Shown: piece after piece, positions 32,106 to 43,837 of the stretch
How the letters are laid out: each line of letters begins with the position of its first letter
Position numbering within the stretch: position 1 is the stretch's first letter
From: Haplomitrium mnioides
Taxonomy: Eukaryota > Marchantiophyta > Haplomitriopsida > Calobryales
Assembly (NCBI GenBank): GCA_049999725.1
Contig: JBNGIS010038913.1
Span: forward strand, 1 to 44,302
Length of the DNA stretch: 44,302 nucleotides
Direction of reading: 5' to 3'
Notes under the pieces: generated by a model
Told to the model about the DNA's origin: nothing
The model's database searches: none
The model's input: the letters and a program-made list of their open reading frames with translations, nothing else
Translations under genes and position numbers: made by a program

Positions 32106-32426
32106 AATTCTCTCACAACTATATCATGCTCATACATTGTAACTACATTGTCTACATAACTACATTGTCTACACACATTCTATACTAACTACAAGCATAC
32201 AATAGAGAATTAAAAACAACTACGTTTCATGCACATACAATATATAAGACCTCGCAATCATTCCCCTAGCTTGTGGCCAAGTCTCTTAAGTCTAGCTAGC
32301 TATCTATCTCTTAGAAAATTAATTTACACCTATTCATGTAGAGACTAGGAGGTCAAGTGCAATAGAGCTCTATTTTTCACTCTCTTATAATATACCAATT
32401 GTAAAACTCAATGGAAACTAGTTGTT
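32106..32426. other. Spacer, possible LTR of the PHD-type gypsy element
   Basis: AT-rich, no gene. Holds a short tandem repeat (AACTACATTGTCTACAT twice near 32150-32175). Lies directly 3' (on the - strand) of the PHD-finger stop codon, so part may be the 3' LTR of that element, but no second LTR is recognised in the window to confirm this. Confidence 0.35.
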
Positions 32427-35400
32427 CTATGGAAAATGAGAGCAAAGCCATGATCCATCAAGAACAGCAACCAATAGAGGTATCAAACACAACATATGCC
32501 ATCCTCCAGAACATTTGCCACAAATCAACATGGTAGTTTCTCCCTTCGGAGAACCACATAACATGCATTTCAAGCTTGCATGAACCTATGCTACACTTGG
32601 GTCTATAGTATCATCAATATTTGGAAGGTGACAAGGTGTATAATTATGCACATAGTTCTTATAAATCATACCATCACGGTCTTCCAACTACCAAACTCCA
32701 AAGAGAAGTACCTCACGTATACACAGAATTTGATGCCAAGCAGTGACATCCAATGTTGTATGTGTTGTTTGCTGCAAATACATATAATCACCAATATCAA
32801 ACCTTTGAATTCTAGTGCAATATCCACTTCCATATATGGTGGCATTTTGCAAAGTATTACAATATTGAGTGATAGCAAGGTTGTTAAATGACATGGGCAT
32901 AACTCTCTCAAACACTCCGGCTCTCTCAAAACATACCTACATCCAAACACCTGGATCATCTAGATCCACAACTATAACAACATCATGTCGAATAGAAAAG
33001 TGTAGATTAAGTTCCCTCTCTTAGAGTAGAAAATATGGTGAAAAAGATGCCATACCTCATTACTTACTGAACTTATAATTTATATCTAGCTAATATAATT
33101 AGAAATCCCAATCCCTATGGTGACCAGCTTGCAAACCATACTTGCAATGCTCTCTTCACCATTTGAACCACTTACTCAGCCAATCCATCCACCTCATGGT
33201 AACTTTTAGAAGTAGCAAGATGATTGATGAGAGCATGCTAACATTCAATTTCAAACTCATCTCGACATTTAGTACTTTGACCCTTCAACACTTCAACAAT
33301 GCTCCAAAATAATTGAGTACTCAATTCAAGAAAGTGACAACCACTTCTCTGCTTGTCTTGTCTAGCACTACTACCAACTCAATCCACTTTGAGAAATGCT
33401 CGACCATCACCAACACATACCTATTGTGTCATTGGGTCAAAGTCAATGGACCAACAAAATCCAAACTCCAACGATGTTTCAAACTCATGATAGGTAGTGG
33501 TTGCAAATGAGGAGTGGGAGCATTAAATGATGTTCAAAATCTATCACACACCACATACTTGGCAGCCTACCGCTGCATATTAGGGTTCATGCCTCACCAC
33601 AAGTATTGTATCTACAAACTATAAGTGCACTTTACACCAAAATATCCCAACACTTTGTGGGCATGGTGCACAAGTGCAAGATATTGCATTGATTTTAGCA
33701 CTATGTGTACATTTCCATCAATTTAGACTCAAAATATTTGATGTCCTTTGCATATGAATCTTTTTTCTTGTTGTTGGACTTTGTCTCGCTCATTGGTATC
33801 AAGTTGTTTACTCAAAAAACCTCTACATATATACTCCAACACATGCTATCATTGTGAATATCAAAATCCATACTAGAATCCTCAACTTTATTTTCTATTG
33901 AGGTCTTAATATCAACTACCTCAATAGGAGTAGCCACCAATCCACTTCAAACCGGCATCCAAGAAAGAAAGGTAGATGCATACCAACCTAACTCCATCTT
34001 CCTATCAAACTCTTCATGCTAGCGCACATTAATCTCATCATGTTGGCTTGTGGATGGGTTGCAGCAATCCACATGCATGTACGCTGGTTGTACTAGGTCT
34101 ATGAACCACTTGGAAGTCATACTCTTGCAACAACATTGCCCACCTAACAAGCTTGCTTGTGATTTCATCACATTCCATCAACCATTTGAGGGGCTGATGA
34201 TCTGCTACCAAAGTAAAAAAAAAATACCAAACAAATAACAATGCAAGTGTGTGCATCCCATACTTTTGCCAAACACTCTCTGTCATATGAACTATACTTC
34301 TCCTCATTATAATCATTCGATCTGCTCACAAATGTTACAAAAAACTCTTCTCTTTTATCATCTTTTAAGATCAACGCCATTGCTCCTAATCTTGCTCTAC
34401 TCCAATCAATGTGGAGCCAAAATAATTGCCCTGCCAGAGATATTCTCAGAATAGGCGATGAACTCAATCTACCTTTCAACTCCTAGAAGGCTCTCTTCTA
34501 ATCTTCACCCCAAATCCATTCTTGATCTAGCTTGGTGAGCATGGTCAAAGGTTTTGCAATATGGCTAAAACCTTTTACATATCTCCTATAATAGCTAGCC
34601 AATCCCAAGAATGCACAAACTTTACTCACATTAGTTGGTTGTGGACTTTTAGAAATGGCACTCACCTTGGTCTGTTGCATACCCAACCCTCATGGATGGA
34701 TAGTGCACCCTAGATATTCAATATGGTCTCAAGAAATTTTGAACTTGCTTGGATGCAAATTCAATTTGTGGTATCTAAGCATGTCAAATACTACTTGCAG
34801 ATGACTCCTATACTCTTCTACATTTGCTGAATATGCCAAAATATCATCGATGGAGTATTTGAAAAAGTCCAAGCTTGCAAGAACTTTTTCCATTACTCTC
34901 TGGAATTCAATTGGCACAATCTTGAACCCAAATGATGAGAACATCCACTGATATAATCGATCATTGCCATGTGCATTAGTACTCTAAAATGCTAATTTGG
35001 TTCTGTCATATTGCCTCAATGGCAGCTGATAATATCCTGTATTCAAATCCAATGAGCTAAAGATTTTAGCATGCACAATTGTATCAAATATCTCGTCTTG
35101 TGTAGGCATGGCATACATGTCAGATTTGGTCTACCGATTGATAAGATGATAATCACCCCACATCCTTCTGTTAGTGTAGTTTCCACACACGTCCTTCTTG
35201 ACTGGCATAACTATGGTAGATTCATGTTCCCCATATGACATCTCCATCAATCTAGCCTTTAACAATCTTGTGTTCTGGTTTGTATCAAACCTCTCTCGGA
35301 CCACACTATAGCAATGTGGACGTAAGAAAATAAGTGTATTACTAGCCAACTCAATCCAAATGCTTGGTCCTCTCAAGGTCCCTAGATCCTTCACGCTAAA

Positions 35401-35430
35401 AGAAAAACAATTTGAACAACCATGCAAAAA
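32427..35430 (-). pseudogene. pol: Ty3/gypsy pol relic with C-terminal PHD finger
   Basis: All parts lie on the - strand in collinear order. RT: VMPVKKD near 35240 and the YxDD-like SIDDILAYS near 34850 (first Tyr changed). RT thumb: FLGLASYYRRYVKGF near 34610. RNase H: 34480-34040 (SYDRECLAKVWD, then VADHQPLKWL). Integrase: 33540-33100 (HRWSLDFVGPL, then YVLVMVEHFSKWIEL). GPY/F-type tail: 32960-32650 (RIQRFDIGDYMYLQQTT, then CHLPNID). Finally a C4HC3-type PHD finger at 32567-32430. Many stops and frameshifts (for example TGA in the integrase core near 33420) show it is dead. No gag or protease is recognised upstream of 35430. The lack of a chromodomain and the different RNase H separate it from the other elements in this window. 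Confidence 0.85.
32430..32567 (-). other. PHD-finger domain at the C-terminus of a gypsy integrase
   Basis: 46 residues that read C-X2-C-X11-C-X2-C-X4-H-X2-C-X14-C-X2-F. Visible anchors are CMLCGSPKGETTML, CGKCSGGWHMLC and the conserved Trp before the last pair (SWLCSHF). This is a PHD zinc finger with the eighth ligand changed from Cys to Phe. A TAG at 32427-32429 ends it. PHD fingers read histone H3 tails. The protein upstream is broken by an in-frame TAG only about 12 bp before the finger, as well as elsewhere. Confidence 0.83.
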
Positions 35431-38400
35431 CGTATGTAGCTCTATACTCTAACCTTTTGTCAATTGGAGTCCAACTTGAAGCTCCCATTTTTCCACAAGG
35501 GTTAGGTGATCTTCTTGCTTTGCTGAAATCCAACTCGCTGAAATGTGATGTGGTGAAGTCAGACTCGAGTTGTGATCCGTTGAAATGTCACTTACTTGGG
35601 TTGAAATGTGATCTTCAAAAATATGACTTGCTTATATTTCAAATTATTGGACTAGCCTTAACAAAGCCTCGATGGTACTTAACGCCTCGCCTCCAGTAAC
35701 GGCCTTGACTGCCAAATGTTGCATGCTGATTATTGGCAATTCAGTCATTCTAGAGGATCACATTCTCTACTGTTTAGCTAAGTCCAAGCCTACAATCCAA
35801 GCGAGATAATTCAAATCCATGACTTGTCATAGCATACAAAGTCACTCAATTTCAACAAAAATATGTGGTGACATGGTCCTGGGCTTTAGAAGGGAAAAGT
35901 GAGAAAACACTCCATTGCAGCTGTGTGATAAGCTACAGAAGGGTGCATGCTTCACGTTATTGGTGATTTTAGGGATATAAGAGAAGCCGACTATTAGGAG
36001 GTGTGACCTTCATCAACTGGTGCTGTGTGAAAGGAAAATGAGGAAATTGAAAGATATCAGTCTTATAGACTTGAGAAAGAAGAGCAATTGCTATGAGCTT
36101 CTTGATACTTGAAGATATTCTAGGATTGAAATAGGGTGCCAGGTTGGATCATGATGAGTTTACTTCAGAGGTCTTCTTTGGAAGTAAGAATGTAATAATA
36201 ATGTAATGATAGGATATGAGTTGATCTTATTTATGTAGAAAGAATAATAGAGTATAGCTATTGGAGTGAGGAAAAAGAAATGAAAATTTAAAAGGTATAA
36301 AAATAAAATAAAATAAAAAGTAACAAAACTAACCTATTTTTCGAGGGCCAAGCCAAGCCCACTAACCTTGTATCTATCTAACTATCTAACTCGGAGGACA
36401 GCTTGCCCTAGAAGGAACAGTGACCGCCCTAAACTAGGTCCGTCTAGGGGCAAGGAAATGCGGTGGCCTTACACCCCTAGGGGGCTGCCTCTCGAAAGGA
36501 AGAAAGAGTGAGATTATTATATACTACTCCAGCGATAGTGAGAAAAGCTTATGGGACTAATTCCCTAGCCGGCAAAGATCAACGTCGAGCTCCTCTGTGG
36601 TTTTTGGTTATGGGCTTTGAAGAAATGTGTATGGAGGAAGTTTGAATTTGGCCATTACAGAAAAGCATTGGGAATTCAATTGTGGAATTTCAATTCGGAT
36701 GAATTGGAAAGTTTGAATTAGTGCGTACCATTCGTGAGTGAAGGATTTGAACATTGGGTGTTGTTGTGGGAGGCATTGCTGGAATTTCATCCAGTAAGGT
36801 GGAAGATGAGCAAAGTTCATCAGATATGAAGGCTACAATGCAAGTTGTACTCATTCAAGTGTTGCTAATTGATTATATAGTGATCCCATCTATGCTGCTC
36901 TGAAAAATTGGCCCTGTAACAAATGATGAGCAGTGAGAAATCAACCTCTGATGTAGAAATCTATTTGTGAGGAAGGCGCAGGTGTTGTGCGCAATACGAA
37001 GCCCCATTCTTACTCGGCGAGGTGGAGACAGTTATTCCTCATAGAAGCTGCGAGTAGTTCCTATAGCAAGTGAAATTAGAAAGTTAGTAAAGGAAAGAGT
37101 CTTTCGAGGTTCTTGTAGGAAGAATACAGGCAGTTAGGAAGGGAACACCAACCCCATGAAGATTGTGAAGGGAACAATTGCATATTTGAGATAGATGTAA
37201 TCAGTTGACATAGTAGTTAGAGTATTAGTTTAGAATTTATCTATAGATTAATATCTAGTTAACAGTTAGTAGCAAGATGTAGGAGATCTAAGTGTATCCT
37301 TAGCTATAAATTAGTGTAGAAATCAGACTAGGATGATTATAGGTAGAACAATAGGTTCCTATATAGATATTAGTTAGGAATCAGTTGAAGGAGAAAGAGC
37401 ATAAGACCAGTAGTGGGGTCTCTCTTCTCCTGGGACAGAATTCTCATTGTAAAGTTTCATTTGCCAAATTTATAAAGTTTATAATTTTTCTTTGAGAATC
37501 CCTTGCTCCTTGGATAGAATGGAAGATCACAAGGGGACAATATGATTGCTAAAACAAGGATGTAAGATAGGCTATAATGACAGAAGCAATGCACATTCTG
37601 CAATTGTGAATTGAGGAAAGGATTACTCTAGAGAAGGGCAAGTCAGGGGAGTACATGGGTGCATTCTGCTAGAGAATTCAGATTCTGAATTCTGAATTGA
37701 GGAATTTGCGGGCTGTTTCAAGTTGTAATCCCAGCAAGGAGTGCTAGGAGAGAGAGAAGACTGTCCTCAGATTTCCCATGCAAATCTGTGGATGAAGGTT
37801 CTTCGTCTCTCAAGCTTAAAGTCTACTTGAAGGGAATGCTTTATTGAAATATTCCAGTCTTATGGAGTAGTTGATCTGAAAATCCTGCTCTCACAAATGC
37901 TAGATGGCAGGTGGAGAGGAGCCTTAGTGTCATTGTAGTATTTGTTAGTAATGAGAGTGAGGAATCAAGGATACTAAGCATTGGTATCTTCTATGTACTA
38001 GGAGTGGAGAGGGTGTGTAGAAATTGATTGGGGTGAGAGATATGCTACAACAGAGGCCTGACATGTCAAGGGGGTACCTGAGTGGGGATTTGAGTGGTGA
38101 TTTCAGCCAATTAATCTAGTACAAACATGGTAGACAGCAAAAGGCATGGGTTTCTTTGGAGTGAGAGTTCATACCTACCTGAAGAGACAGATATGAGTGC
38201 ATACATGGTAGAATCAACTGGATTCTCAAAGGTTCTGCCCTACAAGAATCTGGGATTGCTGCTAGGGGCTTAATTTCCTCCTGGAGCCAATGCTATAGTA
38301 TTCGCTTGCAGATGCTAAAGGGCAAGAGGCAAGAAGCCTAAGCTTTTGTAGTGTCTAGTTTGCAATGATTCCGTGAGTGTGAGAGTGAGGAGACAAAAGA

Positions 38401-38582
38401 GAGAGGTACTCAGAAGGCACCAGTATGGGTCTTTGTTCAGCTTCCCTTTTAAAGAAGCTAGAACCTGTATAAAACCAGAAAAAGCAACCCAATACCTCCA
38501 TGTCCATGTGGGTTCGATATAGAATCAACACAATTTGATTCGGAATACTCCAAGGATACTGCAACAAAATGCAACAATAGTA
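35431..38582. other. 3.1-kb stretch with no recognisable gene
   Basis: No convincing coding region on either strand. 35510-35640 has a phrase repeated three or four times in imperfect form ((T/A)GAAATGTGA(T/C), with ACTTGCT-type ends). 36345-36490 is locally GC-rich (CTAGGGGCAAGGAAATGCGG; CCCCTAGGGGGCTGCCTC) with a perfect palindrome CCCCTAGGGG at about 36473. 37370-37460 (TCTCTCTTCTCCTGGGACAG then TAAAGTTTCATTTGCC) resembles the end of an LTR but no partner is seen. A chromovirus LTR begins at 38583. Confidence 0.5.
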
Positions 38583-38842
38583 GTACCAAGTAGGGTTATG
38601 AAGCCCTTCTATTTATACAAGAGAAAATGGTGTCAAACCTCTTTCTTCACGTACAAGTCACTTCTAATTTTCACCCTAAATTGATCACTTAGAAGTCACT
38701 TCTAATTTCAACTCTAAAACTCTAAAAGTAACTTCGAAGGTAAGTAATCTTATCTCAACCCTAAAAGTGACCTCCTACCACTTTCTTCAATCCACTCTAT
38801 TTTTTTTTATAAATATAACAACCTTATACTTGTACTATTACA
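38583..38842 (-). repeat. Truncated chromovirus LTR
   Basis: On the - strand starts TGTAATAGTACAAG at 38842 and runs for about 260 bp to the region near 38583, where it breaks off shortly after the TATA-like box (+ strand CTATTTATACAAG near 38609). The outer sequence is unrelated. It is the 3' LTR of the fragment at 38843-40560. Confidence 0.85.
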
Positions 38843-40560
38843 TAATCTTGCCTTCTAATCAATGACGTCCACGTCATTGACACAACTTTCAAATATTTGA
38901 ATAGCCTCTTGAGCATTCTCAAGATTTTAAGAAGGTTCCCAAGTAGCATCATGAAGTGGATAGCCTTTCCACAAGTTCTTGTATTGAACTTGTGGATGTC
39001 GCCATCGCTTGATAACTCTTTTCACCAAAATACGGTCCACTTCAAATTATCTATGATTATTTAGAACAATAGTCAGAGGAGGAAGTTAAACATGATTTGG
39101 AAGAGAAGATGGACTAGGAAGATTCATCATGTATTCCATGAGTCTAAACTTAAGCCTTTTGTTCCTAGTCCAAGAGGAAGATCAAGTTTATAAGCAACGG
39201 GAGAAATAACATTAGAAATAGAGAAAGGACCAATCCAAGTAGGAGATAACTTTTGGACTTGAGTATTTAACGACAATGGGAGATCATGAGTAGATAGTAT
39301 AACTGATCATCCAAAATATACAAGACATCACAACGACGACTATCGGCATATTTTTTTGTCGATTTTGAGTAACAGTAACATGGATCCGAGCATCTTGCAA
39401 AGAAGAAGATAAACGAGACAAAAAGGTAAAAATACTTGGAATATTGGAAGAAGAAGGAGAAAACAAACCATTTGTAAAAGAGGACATTGATCCAAATTAA
39501 GAAAGAAAGGAGAAAACGCAGTATTTGCTTGTTTGGAGTTGTTGTGGGCAAACTCCACAACCAGTAAGAAACTGTCCCAATTGGTGTGATGAACATTGAT
39601 GAACGCTTGAAGCATATCCTCCACAATGCGATTAGCATGCTTTGTTTGCAGACGATAAGCAATAGACATTTGGTTTCTAGAAGTTTGAAAAACTCTCGCC
39701 AAAACTTTCCAATGAAATGTGGATCCCTATTAACACCTTGGGCATTCCATGATGGTGCTAAATGAATTTGTTTGCTGAGCTTGTCCACAAATACCACAAT
39801 GGCAATAAACCCACGAGGCGTAGTTGGAAGTGAAGTGACAAGATCCAAACTTACATGTTCCCAACGAGTAGTAGGAATAGGTAATGGTTGAAGAAGTCAT
39901 GCTAGTTTTTGATTCAAATCTTTGTTTTGTTGACAACTTTCACACAAAGGAACAAAACCACAAACATCTCAAGCCAAGTTAGACCACCACCAAGTACACT
40001 GAAGCAACTCTATAGCTTTATCTACTCTAAGATGCCCAAAGATAGGAATGTCATGCTCTTCTTGTAAACAAGCCATTCAAAGCGTATCATCTTGTTGAGT
40101 ATATATTTGATAACCTTGATAGAGAATACCATCTCAAATGGAAAAAGAATGATTCTCACTATCCTTGACAAGCAATCGTGCTCGAACAAGACCAATAAAA
40201 GCATCCTCTTGTTGTTTTTGACGATAACTCCCACTAGTTGCCTCATTCAGATGTAAGATACTAATGTTGCTCATCTCCATTGTATTTACTCGATGATTCG
40301 GCCTTCTTGACAGTGCATCAGAAACGGCGTGGAACCTTCCAGGTTTGTACTCTAGCTTGATATCAAAGAGTTGCAATTGATCTTCCCATCAGTGATGGCG
40401 ACTTGTCATATTTTCCAAATGGATTGATTGTAACAATGGTTTGTGATCTGTATGCATAAGCATAGGTCTTCCCAAAAGATAGTGCCTCCACACTTTGGTA
40501 GGACAAACCATTGTAAATTCTTCCAACAGTACTAGGAGGAACATACTCCTTGTGGTACGC
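38843..40560 (-). pseudogene. pol: Chromovirus pol fragment: RNase H, integrase, chromodomain
   Basis: On the - strand: RNase H end (TKVWRHYLLGRPMLMHTDHKP near 40500, then PGRFHAVSDALSRRP near 40340), integrase zinc domain, core (MDLVTSLPTTPRGFIAIVVF at about 39850), GPY/F module and chromodomain (39060-38870). It is closer in sequence to the intact element at 13785 than to the pieces at 26-31 kb. It has stops, a deletion in the integrase core near 39750, a 45-bp internal inversion at 39110-39172, and the TGA-ATG pair at 40079-40074. Its broken 5' end joins methyltransferase pseudogene copy 2 near 40540-40560. Confidence 0.9.
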
Positions 40561-40562
40561 AT

Positions 40563-41445
40563 AGACAATCTGTGATTCTTTGAGATCATATCGCAAAGAA
40601 GCCATCATCAAAACTCTCTCAGGAATATGGATAGACTAACATCCATCATATTTAATAGCAATGAACTTCAAAGCACAAACAAGGCATGTGTCGGATCGAG
40701 AGCAAAGATCTAAGATCTAATCTTGCTTTGTTAACAAATGGTCAATAACAAGGTTGTACAAAGCTTGAGGCTTTTGGTACACATGAGCATCATCTTCTGG
40801 ATGTTTAAGCTTTGCCAAAATAGTTGGGTAGCTGAAAACACTCCGTATAATTTGTCAAGAACAATCGTTTGCATCATGAGATTGCAAGTTGAAGAGCCTC
40901 ATGTTTTGCTTGCACTCCTAAGTCCAGTAGCCAACCATTGAGTACTCGTGGGCGCTAGCAATTCTAGGACCACTCAAATAATGAATATTTTTTTTGTCCC
41001 TGTAGTAATAAAATTAAATAGATGAAACAAATGAAAGAAAATAACGAAAAAATAAAACAGACAACTAACATATGAAAAAATCGAAATACAACTTACCATG
41101 TCATGTGGTCAATGGCACAACAAACCTTCAAAAGAGCATCCTCAACGATGTTGAATTGTTGAGAAAAATAGATAATAACAAAAGACCAAAAATCCGAAGT
41201 TGTAATAGCTTAAAAAGAAAAAACCATGTCAAAAATGTCATCCTTGGTGAATGGTTCAAAATTGTCATGAGGAATCTCAACAGTTGCTAAAGTGAAACAT
41301 CTAGGTTTCACCAATCCCTTCAACTATCAAGCATTGGCCTCCTAGTGGACTTGACAAAATGCCATGTTGAGTCTATCGACATATGACATCAAGTCCTTGT
41401 CTTGCTCTTCATGCCCTCTTTCAATTAGAGAGACAACAACTTCAT
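40563..41445 (-). pseudogene. N4/N6-type DNA methyltransferase pseudogene, copy 2
   Basis: Paralogue of 25311-26075 on the same strand, extending further 5'. First part (about 41445-41097): ERGHEEQDKDLMSYVDRL, then EIPHDNFEPFTKDDIFDMVF, then FWSFVIIYFSQQFNIVEDAL and CCAIDHMT, with four in-frame stops. A GTAAGT donor at 41096-41091 begins an AT-rich intron of about 123 bp. Second part (40973-40563): DDAHVYQKPQALYNLVIDHL, then motif I as ILDLCSRSDTCLV (the glycine of the GS pair is lost) and HIPERVLMMASL. It has two further stops (TAG before ILD, TAG in the motif II loop) and a TGA. The exact acceptor phase is not resolved, since both copies may have indels there. The catalytic PPY motif was not found. 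Confidence 0.74.
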
Positions 41446-41835
41446 TTTGCTACCTTGCCTTCTACTCTCTTGCTTTCTAGAAATGGAGCACAAAATCAAG
41501 AGGGTAGAACACAAGAGTTGGGGTTTGGCCTTCATCTGCAGGGGATTCTTTGACTCCCAATTTCTTTTGTCCTTTTGCAGCGACCGTCAATTTTTTGGCA
41601 AGCTGAACATTTTGTCCCTCTATACAGAGCACAGAGAAAAAAATTAGAGGAGAAAAACAAATAAAGCCTTTGACTTAAAATAGGAACAATGTTACAAGTG
41701 GCATAGACTCAAGTGTCCATGCACGCATCGACTTAAGTCCATGCTCGCTTGGACACTGAGTACATGTGAGCATGGACTCAATGTCCAAGCGAGTATGGAC
41801 TCGAGAGTCCAAGCGCTTAGGGACTTGCTAATTGT
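41446..41835. other. Spacer with nested short inverted repeats
   Basis: No gene. Between 41700 and 41830 the words GTCCATGC, TGGAC and GACTC recur in both directions. The longest pair is GTCCATGCTCGCTTGGAC at 41737-41754 and its near-complement GTCCAAGCGAGTATGGAC at 41783-41800 (17 of 18 paired). Together they could form a hairpin with a 28-base loop. It lies just outside the copia LTR. Confidence 0.7.
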
Positions 41836-42230
41836 AGCACTACACACATACATTGCACACAAGTTAGCACAAACACGTACAAGAGAAGCGCACAAGGAAC
41901 TTCAAAACCCCACAAGGTAAGAGATGACAAACAAGTCACTCTCTCTTCTTTATATACTTGATAAAAAGCTCTTTGTGTTGAGTGATGTGGGTAATAGACA
42001 ATACACAAGTAGGCTCATTAGCTCAATGTATGGTGTGCAATGTAAATCCACCTCTTTTCTCTCCTCTCATCTCATATATCTCATCAATCAATCATACAAT
42101 AGATAATCATCCTTGTATCTAAGACTAGGATTAGCTTAATACAGTTACTAATAATAGAATAGTAACCTAATGATAGATTAGATAAAGTAGCTTCTAGTCC
42201 TAGTTCTATGTTACTCTATGTATCATAACA
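41836..42230 (-). repeat. 3' LTR of a Ty1/copia element (inferred end)
   Basis: On the - strand begins TGTTATGATACATAGAG at 42230, right after a polypurine tract, and is inferred to end GCTACA at 41836, giving about 395 bp. Only the start is firm; the end is chosen by the CA rule and by loss of LTR-like texture. No second LTR is in the window, so this is the 3' LTR of a truncated element. Confidence 0.65.
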
Positions 42231-42239
42231 CTCCCCCTT
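42231..42239 (-). promoter_or_regulatory. Polypurine tract of the copia element
   Basis: On the - strand AAGGGGGAG sits immediately before TGTTATGATAC. This is the usual form of the plus-strand primer and LTR junction in plant Ty1/copia elements, and sets the orientation as -. Confidence 0.85.
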
Positions 42240-42639
42240 GGTTATAACATGTGGAATGTTATAAACAGTCGTAACATAGAAGAAAAGAGAAGAAAAGATC
42301 GATATAAGAAGAAGAGCACCAACTCAAACAATAAAATCCATATAAAGAGATAATGATGTTTCCTCATTAAAACCCTCTCATACTCATGTGAGGCAAAGAG
42401 TACAACCATCACTATATCATGGATTGTATAATACGAATATAAAATATCATGAGATAAAATGATGAATTGTATAGTTATAGGTCATAAAAATATAAAAGAA
42501 TATAAGAATGAGACATATGATGAAATGATATATAGATCTAAGGAAAAAATACAATATGCCACCAGAATATAAAATATAATCGTTGATAAGATGAAAAAAT
42601 AGAGAATATCGAATATGTAGATAAAGATCATAATAGTCT
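42240..42639 (-). other. Noncoding 3' region of the copia element
   Basis: About 400 bp between the RNase H end and the polypurine tract, very AT-rich, with a run of (ATA)-rich words. Part of the copia element; no coding potential. Confidence 0.55.
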
Positions 42640-43012
42640 GGATAGTCGGCGTAGTCCAATAAGATCACAATATCTCTGATGTAGTGCAGGAGGTAAAGCC
42701 TTCATAAATAGATCCGCTATATTATCCTTCTCGACGATCACTTGCACTGATATAGCATCATCTTGTTGCTCATGTATAAAAAGGAATTTTGGTGCTATAT
42801 GTTTAATGCAATCTCCTCTGATAAATCCCTATGAGATATGCTGCACACATGCCAAATTATCCTTATGGATAATAGTAGGGTCAGATAGACAAGGTAAACC
42901 ACAAGAACATAAACATGATCAATCATCCTACGCAAATATATGCATTCCTTATTGGCTTTATACAGAGCTATTATCTCTGCATGGTTGGAAGATGTGCAAG
43001 TCAAAGTTTGCT
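42640..43012 (-). pseudogene. pol: Ty1/copia RNase H C-terminus
   Basis: On the - strand reads TCTSSNHAEIIALYKANKE then CIYLRRMIDH, which are typical motifs of the copia RNase H end. After one or two frameshifts the sequence continues through HKEQ-like and LPPALHQRYCDLIGLR-like segments to about 42640. The rest of the element (gag, integrase, RT) is missing: at about 43025 the AT-rich sequence stops and GC-rich DNA begins. Confidence 0.84.
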
Positions 43013-43025
43013 TAGTACTCTTTCA

Positions 43026-43837
43026 TGATGTGGATATGTCAGCCGGTGTTTTGGGGCTCTAAAGCTGAATGCACGAAATTAGAAGCACCACGGGCAACAT
43101 TGTCCCTTTGCGAGTGTGAAGGCATCTCAGGAACAACTGATTACCTCAAACAGCTGATTAAGAGCAGGGTGCATGAGTCCTGGGAGGGAAATAGGATCAT
43201 GGCGGATGAGAGGAGGAAGGAGGGCAGGGATCGCCAGCCAGAAAAGGGGCTCATTCTCGAATTCAAAGCAGGCTAGCGGGAATCTGTAGGCCTAAGGAGG
43301 ATGCGGGGATGGGAGCTGGGAAAAAGGAATAGAGCAGACGCCCATGGCAAGGCGATCGCCGGGGGAAGAAGCAGAGATCAACCACAAGGACACCCGAAGG
43401 TACTACAAAGAAAGGGCAGATCGCGGGGGTCCTACAGCGGCCACATAACGGGAAGCAAGGATCGGGAGCTGACAGGAGGAGGTAAGATCGTCACGAGGGC
43501 GAGCAAGGCCAGGGAAGAGGGACACCTTGATCCCGCAAGCAACAGCAAACCCTGCAGAGGCAGGTCGAACACTCCATCCGACTCGGTAAGTCCTGGCGGA
43601 AGAGTGGAGTCCCCGAAGGGTCTCACGAGATTCCACGGAAACGTGGCGTCTCTAGAGCCCTCGCGGGATTCCACGGACGACGTGGCGGTAGCAGGAGGCC
43701 CGCGGGTTTGCGGAAAGGCGCCTCCCTAAGTGGGGATCCCACTTAGTGGGGTTCCGATCCGTCTTACGACGTGGGGCACCCCGCTTAAGAGGGATCCGCG
43801 AGAGACCACAGGGGATCAAGGAGGAAGGCCGAAACAA
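43026..43837. other. GC-rich DNA of unknown nature
   Basis: Sharp rise in GC at about 43025. Open frames of up to 142 codons occur on both strands (43301-43729 on +), as is normal in GC-rich DNA, and none shows a domain. An imperfect direct repeat, GATTCCACGGAAACGTGGCG near 43629 and GGATTCCACGGACGACGTGGCG near 43667, has inverted CCACG/CGTGG halves. It may belong to the 5' part of an unrecognised retroelement. Confidence 0.45.

Noticed and set aside
43301-43729. 142-codon + frame in the GC-rich end
   Set aside because: Low-complexity Gly/Arg/Ser-rich translation with long antisense frames in the same place, as expected from GC-rich DNA; no domain seen.
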